DNA of 39,403 nt from a virus. Within the stretch, counting starts at the first letter, position 1. Every line of letters begins with the position of its first letter. The notes below the pieces were generated by a model. The model made no database searches. It was not told the origin of the DNA and saw only the letters and a list, made by a program, of their open reading frames with translations. The DNA is taken from the IMG/VR virus record IMGVR_UViG_3300032829_000024, positions 1 to 39,403 of that record; one strand, given 5' to 3'. Of the stretch, positions 8,609 through 14,638 are shown in pieces. Both the position numbers and the translations under genes were made by a program.

Positions 8609-8829
8609 GCCCTCCTCCCATAGATGAAGGCATGGCTGTCACTCTTGGGATGTGGCCGCTGGTCCGTCTTGTGGCGGGTCTTGTACTCCCGCTTGCCCTT
8701 CTTCGCCGCCCGCTTCTCCGACAACATGATCGCCACTGCCTGCTTCTGGCTGCTCACCTTCGGCCCTTTCTTGCTGCCCGAGTGCAGGCTGCCCGTTTTC
8801 CACTTGTGCATCACTTGGTCCCACGGCAT
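8605..8829 (-). CDS. DUF6496-like small basic protein (74 aa)
   Basis: ATG at 8829 has an AGGAG Shine-Dalgarno 8 nt upstream. The N-terminal 45 residues match a widespread small phage and bacterial family: VMHKWKTGSLHSGS, GPKVSSQKQAVAIMLSE. The rest is very basic (KRAAKKGKREYKTRHK). The gene lies within the 3' half of the 8639-8980 gene in another frame, so 191 bp are coded twice. Function of the family is unknown. Confidence 0.75.
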   Translation of the reverse strand: MPWDQVMHKWKTGSLHSGSKKGPKVSSQKQAVAIMLSEKRAAKKGKREYKTRHKTDQRPHPKSDSHAFIYGRRA

Positions 8830-8980
8830 CGGATTTCTCCTCGGGCGGATACAGGTCGCCCACTTTCAGGTCAAGTTTCTCATGTTCGCCGCGCAGGAAG
8901 ATGTAGGTCGTGCCGTCCTCGAAATCAACGGCCTTGTGGCCCAGTGCGGCGTTGCGGATGGCGGTGATTCGTCGGCTCAT
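8639..8980 (-). CDS. Hypothetical protein overlapping the DUF6496-like gene (113 aa)
   Basis: ATG at 8980 makes an ATGA overlap with the upstream stop, which supports the start. Residues 1-48 look folded (AVDFEDGTTYIFLRGEHEKLDLKVGDLYPP). From about residue 50 the protein is Glu/Gln/Gly-rich and its codons also encode the DUF6496-like protein in another frame. The C-terminal half may therefore be a low-constraint tail. No family recognised. Confidence 0.55.
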   Translation of the reverse strand: MSRRITAIRNAALGHKAVDFEDGTTYIFLRGEHEKLDLKVGDLYPPEEKSDAVGPSDAQVENGQPALGQQERAEGEQPEAGSGDHVVGEAGGEEGQAGVQDPPQDGPAATSQE

Positions 8981-9249
8981 AACTGAGCATTCTCCTTTGC
9001 CTCTTGATTTTCCTCGGTTCCAGCGGCGGCTTCGGTGTCGAGTTTCATGCCCATGTGCTTCTCGAGGTGCTGCTTGAGCTTGGCGCCTTCATCCGCCCCG
9101 AAGATGTGCGTCTCCGGGCCATGCTCGAAGTGGGTATGCCGATGGGTGAGCGATACACCTCCGCTCTTGCCCTTCTTCATCTCGATGGCTTCGAGCACCT
9201 TGGGCAGCTTCTTGGACTTGTGGGTCGTGGCCGCTACGTCAGATGGCAT
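8977..9249 (-). CDS. His-containing hypothetical protein (90 aa)
   Basis: The internal ATG at 9249 is chosen because an AGGAGA Shine-Dalgarno lies 6 nt upstream and it overlaps the upstream stop by only 11 nt. The middle has a His/Gly motif (GGVSLTHRHTHFEHGPETHIF), which could bind a metal, followed by a Lys/Glu helix (GAKLKQHLEKHMGMKLD) and an acidic tail. It is part of the chain of small genes between terminase and portal. Function unknown. Confidence 0.65.
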   Translation of the reverse strand: MPSDVAATTHKSKKLPKVLEAIEMKKGKSGGVSLTHRHTHFEHGPETHIFGADEGAKLKQHLEKHMGMKLDTEAAAGTEENQEAKENAQL

Positions 9250-9538
9250 TGTGAGTCTCCTTCCATTCGGCAAGAGTTCCGTAGAAAGAGTCGGACGCTG
9301 GGACCAGTCGGTGAGAGGCTTTCTCGATTTCTTCAAATACTTCCGGCGTGAGAGATTTCAAGCGATACATCTTAAGCGATTCCATCACTTCTTCGACGGT
9401 CTGTCCCGTCGCTTCTATCTCAACGGCAAGCGGAGGATTATCAAGCTGCTCTTGGGTGGTGAGCGTGAGCCACACGTTGCACATCTGGTTTCTGAACACG
9501 TCGTAAGCACGAACAAAGCGGACGGCTGGAAGATTCAT
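9239..9538 (-). CDS. Hypothetical protein (99 aa)
   Basis: ATG at 9538 overlaps the TGA of the GroES-like gene (ATGA). The protein has a beta-rich N-terminal part (LPAVRFVRAYDVFRNQMCNVWLTL), then EIEATGQTVEEVMESLKMYRLKSLTPEVFEEIEKAS-type helices (VEEVMESLKMY, VFEEIEKA). The VEIEATGQTVEEVMES stretch resembles small HicB-like folds, but the match is too weak to name. It is coupled to the co-chaperonin gene. Confidence 0.6.
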   Translation of the reverse strand: MNLPAVRFVRAYDVFRNQMCNVWLTLTTQEQLDNPPLAVEIEATGQTVEEVMESLKMYRLKSLTPEVFEEIEKASHRLVPASDSFYGTLAEWKETHNAI

Positions 9539-9867
9539 TTCTGTACCCCAATCTTGGCGAGGATTTCTTCCTCGCGGATTACATGCACGTCCTCATCGTT
9601 CCACCGGAAGCTCTGGAACGACTTCGGATACCGATTACACAGGACAATCTCCCCGGGCGCAACTGAAAACTCGTACCGCTCCCCATTCCGCATCACCCCA
9701 TCGCCTAGAGCCAGGACTCGGGCTAACCGGCTTGGTTCCTTGGCGCAATCAGGAACCAGAACTCGCGGCTCAAGATTGAGCGCGGTATTGCGGCACTCAT
9801 CGGCAAAGGATTCGATACGGACCAGGCTGCCCCGGAAGATGAGCACGGAATCAGGCCGCTCACCCAC
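9535..9867 (-). CDS. GroES-like co-chaperonin (110 aa)
   Basis: GTG at 9867 overlaps the previous stop by 8 nt and gives MGERPDSVLIFRGSLVR, which aligns with the first strand of GroES. Landmarks in order are the mobile-loop position (about 19-32), PRVLVPDCAKEPSRLARVLALGDG (the base of the Cpn10 barrel), APGEIVLCNRYPKSF and the closing HVIREEEILAKIGV. GroES is about 97 aa; phage versions such as T4 gp31 (about 111 aa) replace it to fold the coat protein with host GroEL. Here the gene lies in the late operon. The roof and mobile loop are poorly conserved. An in-frame ATG at 9960 exists, but it would overlap the upstream gene heavily. Confidence 0.72.
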   Translation of the reverse strand: MGERPDSVLIFRGSLVRIESFADECRNTALNLEPRVLVPDCAKEPSRLARVLALGDGVMRNGERYEFSVAPGEIVLCNRYPKSFQSFRWNDEDVHVIREEEILAKIGVQK

Positions 9868-10006
9868 GGCGCCTCCAGCAGTTCGGTTCGTCCTTGAAGA
9901 TAATGCCATGCTTGAGAGGGTCGTAGGATTCGTTGATTCGGGCGATGGTAGTATCGGCATGCAGGAACTTGGGCATCGAATCGAGCGCCAGTAACAGCCG
10001 TATCAT
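9860..10006 (-). CDS. Microprotein (48 aa)
   Basis: ATG at 10006 forms an ATGA overlap with the stop of the Cys-motif gene, which is why this start is preferred over ATG 10024. The product begins with a short helix (IRLLLALDSMPKFLHAD) and ends in charged residues (YDPLKHGIIFKDEPNCWRRRG). No family recognised. It is coupled to the GroES-like gene downstream. Confidence 0.5.
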   Translation of the reverse strand: MIRLLLALDSMPKFLHADTTIARINESYDPLKHGIIFKDEPNCWRRRG

Positions 10007-10197
10007 GGCGATTTCGGCTTCCATTTGCGGCACCAGTCCTCGGCTAGAATCCTGCCCGTCACGATTTCGCATTTTTCGCGCAGCGGCTTGAAGTGAGCGC
10101 AGCCTCCACAATTGTCTGAGCCTTTGGCCGGATGCTCGTAGCCGACTTCGATCTTGGTGAGCTTGTGTCCATAGGCGTGGGCGGAAACGTCGGACAT
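10003..10197 (-). CDS. Small Cys-motif protein (64 aa)
   Basis: Carries four Cys in the pattern NCGGCAHF...CEIVTGRI...WCRKW (residues about 29-60). This spacing recalls small phage proteins with a high-potential-iron-sulfur-like Cys pattern, where a G(R/T)I turn precedes a final WC. It could bind Fe-S or Zn. It starts 1 nt after the upstream stop and ends in an ATGA overlap. Confidence 0.62.
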   Translation of the reverse strand: MSDVSAHAYGHKLTKIEVGYEHPAKGSDNCGGCAHFKPLREKCEIVTGRILAEDWCRKWKPKSP

Positions 10198-10198
10198 T

Positions 10199-10420
10199 TC
10201 AATGCTTCATGGCCTTCAGGCCAGCCGCGCTCGCCGCCATCCTGCGGACGTGAGGATTCTTCGACTTCCTCGCTTGGGCCATCTTCTTGGCGGGAATCTT
10301 TTTGCCCTCAGCTACTCCAAGGGCACGATGGAGCGCACCTTTGTGCAGCGAGAATCCGCCCTTCTTGCCGAGCGAGACGTGCTGCATCGCGCTCTTGAAG
10401 CCTTTATGGACGTGGGCCAT
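10199..10420 (-). CDS. Small basic protein (73 aa)
   Basis: ATG at 10420 has a strong AAGGAGG Shine-Dalgarno 7 nt upstream. It is Lys/His/Ala-rich and basic (MAHVHKGFKSAMQHVSLGKK, then KKIPAKKMAQARKSKNPHVRRM). It has no Cys. It looks like a small nucleic-acid-binding helix bundle. It is similar in style to the His/Lys-rich protein at 5824-5961. Function unknown. Confidence 0.65.
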   Translation of the reverse strand: MAHVHKGFKSAMQHVSLGKKGGFSLHKGALHRALGVAEGKKIPAKKMAQARKSKNPHVRRMAASAAGLKAMKH

Positions 10421-10610
10421 CTTGTGCCTCCTTCAGCGCGGAGAACCGCGTCTCAACTTCAAATTTCCGAGCCTCGCATGCAACTAACCAGGCACGAACC
10501 GTGCGAAGCTGATCTTCTGATTGGAGCACAGATTTACGGGCATCCTCTAGACGTAGGATGGCAGCCTCATAATCTCGCACAACTTGGACTAGTTCAAGGC
10601 CGAGGTCCAT
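10404..10610 (-). CDS. Coiled-coil small protein (68 aa)
   Basis: Nearly all helical, with heptad-like spacing in residues 5-60 (VVRDYEAAILRLEDARKSV, then SEDQLRTVRAWLVACEARK). ATG at 10610 overlaps the KTSC gene stop by 17 nt. No family recognised. It may be a helical accessory protein to packaging because of its position. Confidence 0.6.
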   Translation of the reverse strand: MDLGLELVQVVRDYEAAILRLEDARKSVLQSEDQLRTVRAWLVACEARKFEVETRFSALKEAQDGPRP

Positions 10611-10821
10611 TAAACACCAGCCTTGCCGGTTTTACCGGCTTCAGAATGTTGGAGAAGTGACTGCCGATGGATTTCGCCCCGAGAAGCGCGTTGTGCTCAT
10701 CCACGTTCACGTTCCCGTATTCATACACCCTGCCGTTCGAGAATTCAACCTCCAAAATGTTGCGCTCGGGGTCGTGCCCGATGCTCCTGATGTTTGAAGA
10801 TTGGACGGGTATTCGCTCCAT
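10594..10821 (-). CDS. KTSC-domain protein (75 aa)
   Basis: ATG at 10821 is chosen because GGAG lies 7 nt upstream and it starts 2 nt after the terminase stop; a GTG at 10833 is possible. The protein is almost wholly a KTSC domain: PVQSSNIRSIGHD, ILEVEFSNGRVYEYGNV, NALLGAKSIGSHFSNIL. The family is common in phages and bacteria and is linked by some to RNA polymerase or RNA binding. A role here is not shown. Confidence 0.82.
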   Translation of the reverse strand: MERIPVQSSNIRSIGHDPERNILEVEFSNGRVYEYGNVNVDEHNALLGAKSIGSHFSNILKPVKPARLVFNGPRP

Positions 10822-10823
10822 GC

Positions 10824-12128
10824 TCAACTCCACGGCGTAGGCGCCCGGCTCGGTCTGTCCTGTGTGCTCTCAGGCCGTTGAGCCATCCGAATAGCTACCG
10901 CCAGCGTCCTGAAAGCATCTGCATCGTGAGAAAATTGGTCATGCAGCGGTTCCCTCTTGAACGTACCGAGCTTTTCATCCCGTTCGTACCGATAATGCCT
11001 CAAGGATTGCAGCCCGTCAGCACATTTCTCGCGGTCAAACCAGCACTTCGGGAAGATGGCCCGGGCAGCGGCGATGCCGTCCGCGACGCTCAGCTTCTTC
11101 GCGCAGCTCACCCTGCCCGGATAGAACTTCTGCAACTGCTCTTGAATCGAGCGGCCTGTACCCAGTTCCTTTGCGGCGCCATCCCAGGGAAGATGGTGGT
11201 TTCCATAGATGTAAGGCCGTTCTTGAAGCTGGCGGACGTAGTAATCGAGGCCGTGCAGCGATGCGCTCAGATGGTCAATCAGATGGAACTCAAAGCCTAC
11301 GGACTGGGCGAACCAAATAGACGTGTTGTCGCCAAAGCCCAAATCCCAGAACGTGTGGACAGGATACTGAGCGTCATAGGGCACGCGAGTGAGCCTTCCT
11401 TCCTTTTCGGCGGCGGTCAGTTCGTTACGGTAAATCGCGCCTTCAACAGCTTGTTTGCACTGGCCCTCGTAAACGTGGTCAAAGGCTTCCGGGTCGCGCT
11501 TCTTCAGGTCCGCCATTTCCTGCTTCATCACCGCTGAGAGCCAGGCATTGTCTCGATACGTTGTATGGATGACTTTGGCGCCCGTAGGCGGGAAAGCCAC
11601 GAATCGTTGATAGGTTTCATCCATCTCAAGTTCAGGATTGAACGAGACCCATATTTCCGAACCTTCCTTGCGGATAGTCGGCACCAGCACATTCCAGGAG
11701 TTCTTCGAGACGGTCTGGGCTTCCTCGACCCAAGCGATGTCGCAGGCTTCGTAGCTCTTGATGTTGGTCACGTTCTGCCGGATACCGGCGAAGATGAACT
11801 CTGCCCCATTGGTCGCGCTGATGGAGGACTGCTGGACGGTGAAGTGACCTTCGAGGCCCATCTCGACAATCTGGTCGCTCAGAAGTTTGTGGACGGACTC
11901 CGCGATGGACTTCTGTGTTTCACGGGCGCACAGGATACGCGGGCCTTGGATACGCTCGGGCCAGAGAATCCGGGGATCGTCGGCAATTAGCAGGAGTGCC
12001 CGGGCAAAAGACCAGGACTTGACCCCGTACCGTCCCCCATAAGCTATCTTATAGCGGTTCGGCTCGAACAGGAAAGCGAGCTTTTCGGGGAACTGAACTG
12101 TCCGCTCAATCTGCGCTAGGCTTGACAA
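10824..12128 (-). CDS. terL: Terminase large subunit
   Basis: 434 aa packaging motor. The ATPase domain has a Walker A-like loop at 31-38 (GGRYGVKS), a Walker B region at 129-137 (CDIAWVEEA) and a coupling motif near LVPTIRKEGSEIWVSFNPE. The nuclease domain has HTFWDLGFGDNTSIWF (first acidic site) and a final acidic cluster in HDQFSHDADAFRTLAVAIR. It belongs to the Terminase_3/PBSX-like group. The Walker A loop is unusual in having Tyr and Val where Gly and Ser/Gly/Ala are common. The start is TTG at 12128, overlapping the small-subunit gene by 23 nt. Confidence 0.9.
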   Translation of the reverse strand: MSSLAQIERTVQFPEKLAFLFEPNRYKIAYGGRYGVKSWSFARALLLIADDPRILWPERIQGPRILCARETQKSIAESVHKLLSDQIVEMGLEGHFTVQQSSISATNGAEFIFAGIRQNVTNIKSYEACDIAWVEEAQTVSKNSWNVLVPTIRKEGSEIWVSFNPELEMDETYQRFVAFPPTGAKVIHTTYRDNAWLSAVMKQEMADLKKRDPEAFDHVYEGQCKQAVEGAIYRNELTAAEKEGRLTRVPYDAQYPVHTFWDLGFGDNTSIWFAQSVGFEFHLIDHLSASLHGLDYYVRQLQERPYIYGNHHLPWDGAAKELGTGRSIQEQLQKFYPGRVSCAKKLSVADGIAAARAIFPKCWFDREKCADGLQSLRHYRYERDEKLGTFKREPLHDQFSHDADAFRTLAVAIRMAQRPESTQDRPSRAPTPWS

Positions 12129-12366
12129 GTTCGACCTTCAGCACAAGAGGATTGCCGGTCTTGCCGGTGCCTTCAAGAGGCTGGACAGGCTTGCCATAGG
12201 CACGGTCGTTGAGATAGATAGTCGCTTGGAGAGCGATTTTCTCATTTTTGGAACACAGAAAGCGTTTCCACAGTTTGACTTGCTGAGTTTCGTCCCCCAG
12301 GCAGCGCAGGGCGATTCTCTGGCTCATTTCGGTTGCGGAGCCTTTGGGTCGGCCACGTTGCGCCAT
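12106..12366 (-). CDS. Probable terminase small subunit (86 aa)
   Basis: ATG at 12366. Residues 1-12 are a basic GRPKGS tail, followed by helices (EMSQRIALRCLGDETQQVKLWKRFL, then NEKIALQATIYLNDRAYGKP) and a beta-type tail with VQPLEGTGKTGNPLVLKVE. The segment ALQATIYLNDRAYGKPVQPLEG resembles the C-terminal half of short small-terminase-like proteins of many phages. It precedes and overlaps terL, as small subunits do. It is short, with no complete helix-turn-helix seen. Confidence 0.65.
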   Translation of the reverse strand: MAQRGRPKGSATEMSQRIALRCLGDETQQVKLWKRFLCSKNEKIALQATIYLNDRAYGKPVQPLEGTGKTGNPLVLKVELVKPSAD

Positions 12367-12431
12367 GGGGGGATTCTACACGCGGGAGAGAGGGGGAATC
12401 AAGAGCGAGTCAGGATGGGTCATGGGTCTTT

Positions 12432-12572
12432 TCAACTTGCGCCAGCGTAGCCGGTAAACCTGCGCTCTGAGAAGAATCCGCGACACGCAGTGCAGCGGTA
12501 CATCGTGGACAGCGCATGGCCGTTCTTCTGATGAATCCTGACTTGCTGACTCTTGCAGTGCGGGCAGTTCAT
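12432..12572 (-). CDS. Zinc-ribbon microprotein (46 aa)
   Basis: ATG at 12572 is selected for its GAGGAG Shine-Dalgarno. It has two CxxC knuckles: NCPHCKS at the start and YRCTACRGFF 20 residues later. This is a compact zinc ribbon like those at the N-terminus of IS1 InsA-type proteins, but no transposase follows. It is the first gene of the leftward operon and faces the early promoter, so a transcriptional role is possible. Inference only. Confidence 0.7.
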   Translation of the reverse strand: MNCPHCKSQQVRIHQKNGHALSTMYRCTACRGFFSERRFTGYAGAS

Positions 12573-12600
12573 TTTCCGTCTCCTCGTGTCGGATTTGGCC

Positions 12601-12618
12601 TGCCCCCTTGCGGGGGCA
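12601..12618. promoter_or_regulatory. GC-rich dyad abutting the early promoter
   Basis: Perfect 7-bp inverted repeat TGCCCCC / GGGGGCA with a 4-nt loop, ending one base before the -35 box at 12619. It could be an operator for the early promoter or a hairpin in the leader of the zinc-ribbon transcript. The symmetry is seen; the role is inferred. Confidence 0.45.
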
Positions 12619-12648
12619 TTGACACGTGGAGGCGGGCGAGCGTATAAA
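12619..12648 (+). promoter_or_regulatory. Early rightward sigma70 promoter
   Basis: TTGACA at 12619-12624 and TATAAA at 12643-12648, spaced 18 bp. The -35 box is perfect and the -10 box has five of six consensus bases. Start of transcription is expected near 12655. It would read the early region beginning with the GIY-YIG gene, away from the late operon. Confidence 0.75.
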
Positions 12649-12691
12649 CAAAACGAGCGGTTGCTTCTTCGCAAGGGGCGACCAGCTTTCC

Positions 12692-12724
12692 GGGCTTATC
12701 GCTGTTACAAGCAGCGGTAAGCCC
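12692..12724 (+). promoter_or_regulatory. Leader hairpin, possible attenuator
   Basis: A 13-bp stem with one G-U pair (arms 12692-12704 and 12712-12724) closes a 7-nt loop. It is followed by the moderately T-rich TCTTACTTTCT. It lies about 40 nt after the predicted early start site. It may be a weak terminator, an antitermination site or an mRNA-stability element. The T tract is interrupted, so a strong terminator is unlikely. Confidence 0.5.
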
Positions 12725-12884
12725 TCTTACTTTCTAGGCCGTCTCAGCAGCCTTTCCCTCTCTCCTAACCAAATCAAAATCGTGTAGGCTGGAAGTCGCG
12801 GTAGGGAGTCCAATCTCAGGCAGGACAGTCAAAGAAATTGGGGCGGTATACGGGCTCTTTAGCCGGAACCTGTACCGCCCCAAC

Positions 12885-13079
12885 GTGTACGACTGCCTCT
12901 ACGTGGGTGAAACCGACAATCTGCACAGACGCTTGTTAGAGCATTACAACGTCCCGCCGGTTGCTGGTATCACTCACTTCTTTGTCGAAATCAGCCCCAT
13001 CGAACGACAGAGAAAATCTCGTGAGAAACAGCTAATCGCGGAATTCAGCCCGCCCAGAAACAGAACACGCGGGGGCTGA
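12885..13079 (+). CDS. GIY-YIG nuclease (5' limit uncertain)
   Basis: The frame contains both hallmarks: AVYGLF (the GIY position, encoded at about 12843-12860) and CLYVGETDNLHRRLLEH (the YIG position and catalytic Arg region), then IERQRKSREKQLIAEFSPPRNR with the usual Glu near the end. The frame is open from 12738, but between there and GTG 12885 the only start-like codons are CTG 12789 and ATT 12837. GTG 12885 would remove the GIY strand. So the gene probably starts upstream with a rare codon, or is 5'-damaged. The 3' end overlaps a convergent gene by 48 bp. Confidence 0.7.
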   Translation: MYDCLYVGETDNLHRRLLEHYNVPPVAGITHFFVEISPIERQRKSREKQLIAEFSPPRNRTRGG

Positions 13080-13343
13080 TGTTCCGTCGAATTTCCCGCT
13101 GATGCGGTCGAAGTAGAAACGCCGAGCACCGATGGACAGAACAGAAAACCGTTTGCCAGTTGAGAGGTAAACGGCCTCATCGGTGTCAGGATCAACAAAC
13201 TCAAACTCTCTGAGCTTGGCTGGTGCTCCGATTCGTTCGAGGCACCAGCCAGCCATATCCGCAAGCAAATCCTTCCATCGCAGACGAGTAATCTCGCCGC
13301 GCGTCTCCGCAAGTATGGCTATGGGCTGCGCTTTTGCCGTCAT
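13032..13343 (-). CDS. Hypothetical protein of the leftward islet (103 aa)
   Basis: ATG at 13343 makes an ATGA overlap with the upstream small gene; a GTG at 13403 without Shine-Dalgarno is less likely. The product has a helical front (EITRLRWKDLLADMAGWCLERIG) and a beta-rich back (REFEFVDPDTDEAVYLSTGKRF, ARRFYFDRISGKF). No family recognised. Its last 48 bp overlap the 3' end of the GIY-YIG gene on the other strand. Confidence 0.6.
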   Translation of the reverse strand: MTAKAQPIAILAETRGEITRLRWKDLLADMAGWCLERIGAPAKLREFEFVDPDTDEAVYLSTGKRFSVLSIGARRFYFDRISGKFDGTSAPACSVSGRAEFRD

Positions 13344-13456
13344 GTCAAAAAACCTACCGTCCACGAGCGGAACGCGCAAGGGGCAGGGCCAACGGGTTTC
13401 CACTTTAGCACGGGCAGACCATTCGTCAAGTCTAAAAGACCCATCACCCGAATCAT
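13340..13456 (-). CDS. Microprotein of the leftward islet (38 aa)
   Basis: ATG at 13456 overlaps the TGA of the gene before it, and its own TGA overlaps the ATG of the gene after it, so it is coupled on both sides. AAGGAGGT abuts the first ATG; an in-frame ATG four codons later has better spacing. Sequence begins MIRVMGLLDLTNGLPVLKW. No family recognised. Confidence 0.45.
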   Translation of the reverse strand: MIRVMGLLDLTNGLPVLKWKPVGPAPCAFRSWTVGFLT

Positions 13457-13668
13457 ACCTCCTTCCAGAATCGGTTGTACTCGAATGCGAAGTTGAATAC
13501 GCAAATTCCTACGAATTGACGGCTCCAATAGAAATTGAAAACCGAGAACGACCGTAATCCATCAGTGGTGGGCTTCCAGCAGTTATAGAAACGGAATCGT
13601 GGCCAGCCCTTCAAGATTATAATATCGCTCATGTTGCCCTGTACCTCTGACAGTTGCACTTGCGGCAT
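13453..13668 (-). CDS. Aromatic-rich hypothetical protein (71 aa)
   Basis: ATG at 13668 has AGGAGA 7 nt upstream; ATG 13632 is possible. The product is rich in Phe, Trp, Tyr and Arg (KGWPRFRFYNCWKP, SFSVFNFYWSRQFVGICVF, FEYNRFWKEV). Such composition could mark a small membrane-associated or beta protein. It is the first gene of a three-gene leftward islet inside the rightward early region. Confidence 0.5.
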   Translation of the reverse strand: MPQVQLSEVQGNMSDIIILKGWPRFRFYNCWKPTTDGLRSFSVFNFYWSRQFVGICVFNFAFEYNRFWKEV

Positions 13669-13786
13669 GCCCTGTCTCCTGTTTTTCCGTGCTCGGATTC
13701 TGCGCATCGGCACTCGCAAAGTCCTCCAGACGCACTAGCCCGCCCCTCAGCCAGCGGACGGGAAATGTCGTTTTGATGGACGCAGA

Positions 13787-13798
13787 ATGTCAACATTT
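13787..13798. promoter_or_regulatory. Small dyad upstream of the leftward islet
   Basis: AATGT-CA-ACATT is a perfect 5-bp inverted repeat with a 2-nt centre. It covers a minus-strand TTGACA (13793-13788) that could be the -35 of a leftward promoter. The candidate -10 (GACATT after 18 bp) matches only three of six bases. An operator-promoter is possible but weak. The rest of 13669-13898 shows no gene. Confidence 0.3.
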
Positions 13799-13898
13799 GG
13801 GCTGATAAGCGATGCGGAGTCTGCAAGTTACGTGTTTTCAGCGTTGCGAGTTTGGCGAACGTCGTGCAGCAAGTGAGGCCAGTGGGAGGGAGCAAGCG

Positions 13899-14081
13899 AT
13901 GACACACACACTCAAAGTGAAAGCACCTTTCAGGTTGGAACCATTTCCAAGGATGAAGCGCACGAGCAATGCCGCGATTCGCGGGATTTATCTGCGGATG
14001 CCGAGCGGTCGCCTTGTCATCGGGAAATGGCTGCTGTACTGGTATCAGCGCAACGGCCAGATTGCTGAGATTATCAGCTAG
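13899..14081 (+). CDS. Small early hypothetical protein (60 aa)
   Basis: ATG at 13899 is preceded by GGGAGGGAGCAAGCG. The product is basic (MTHTLKVKAPFRLEPFPRM, then RMPSGRLVIGKWLLYWYQRNGQIAEIIS), with a compact beta-type end. No family recognised. The same Shine-Dalgarno/start block (GAGCAAGCGATGA) precedes the next gene. Confidence 0.6.
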   Translation: MTHTLKVKAPFRLEPFPRMKRTSNAAIRGIYLRMPSGRLVIGKWLLYWYQRNGQIAEIIS

Positions 14082-14113
14082 GACCGCAACCCGGCCCACA
14101 GGAGCAAGCGATG
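14075..14113 (+). repeat. Intergenic leader repeat, copy 1
   Basis: A block made of the end of one gene (CAGCTAG), GACCGCAACCCGGCCCA, a Shine-Dalgarno (AGGAGCAAGCG) and ATG. A near-identical block lies at 14329-14369. The GACCG/CGGCCC part can form a short hairpin just before the ribosome-binding site. It looks like a duplicated gene-junction cassette. Confidence 0.6.
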
Positions 14114-14335
14114 ACCGCCAAACTAACCGATATAAAAGCGGAAGTGAAGAAGGGCGGATTAGTGCGTATGTTCTGGGGACATGCGCCAACAGTGCTGGTA
14201 TGCGCAGATGGCCGAGTTTTGCCGATAGATGGCCGCTCCTATCAGGGATTCTTGCGGGCCTTTGCTAATACCCTTCAACGCTCTGAAACTGGCAGCACAG
14301 AGGCAGAGGATTTGGTAATCGAGTGGCGCAGCTAG
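14111..14335 (+). CDS. Small early hypothetical protein (74 aa)
   Basis: ATG at 14111 with AGGAGCAAGCG upstream. Beta-rich middle (GGLVRMFWGHAPTVLVCADGRVLPIDG) and a helical end (FLRAFANTLQRSETG, EDLVIEWRS). No family recognised. It lies between two copies of the leader repeat. Confidence 0.6.
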   Translation: MTAKLTDIKAEVKKGGLVRMFWGHAPTVLVCADGRVLPIDGRSYQGFLRAFANTLQRSETGSTEAEDLVIEWRS

Positions 14336-14369
14336 GGCCGCAACCCGGCCCAGAAGGGAGCACACGATG
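14329..14369 (+). repeat. Intergenic leader repeat, copy 2
   Basis: Second copy of the gene-junction block at 14075-14113, offset about 254 bp. Here the hairpin is perfect: GGGCCG and CGGCCC enclosing CAACC. It ends with GGGAGCACACG and the next gene's ATG. Confidence 0.6.
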
Positions 14370-14564
14370 GATGCGAAACAAGCAGTGGAGTTGCTGAGGG
14401 AGTTGATTTATTGCGAAACCGAAATGGTCAAGCAAGTCAATTCCAGGCGTGGCGGGATCACAAAGAAGCTGGCCCGCGAGGAACGCAAAGCAGTAGACGC
14501 CATTTTCAAAGAGCTAGTCGGCACTGTTACAACCGATGCCGAATATCAGGCGATTACTGAGTAG
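14367..14564 (+). CDS. Small helical early protein (65 aa)
   Basis: ATG at 14367 follows GAAGGGAGCACACG. All-helical and charged (KQAVELLRELIYCETEMVKQV, KKLAREERKAVDAIFKELVG). No family recognised. The next 74 bp hold no gene, only a further GAGGAGCACAC block that resembles the leader repeats without an ATG. Confidence 0.6.
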   Translation: MDAKQAVELLRELIYCETEMVKQVNSRRGGITKKLAREERKAVDAIFKELVGTVTTDAEYQAITE

Positions 14565-14638
14565 CCCCGCCCGCGAGCGGCGAGAGGAGCACACCTGTAA
14601 TTCCGGGCATCACCCGCGCTCAAGGAGGGGCGCACCAG

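Noticed and set aside
13183-13557. Plus-strand 124-aa frame opposite the leftward islet
   Set aside because: It is Ser/Arg-rich without a Shine-Dalgarno, while the opposite strand has three frames joined by ATGA overlaps and good ribosome sites.
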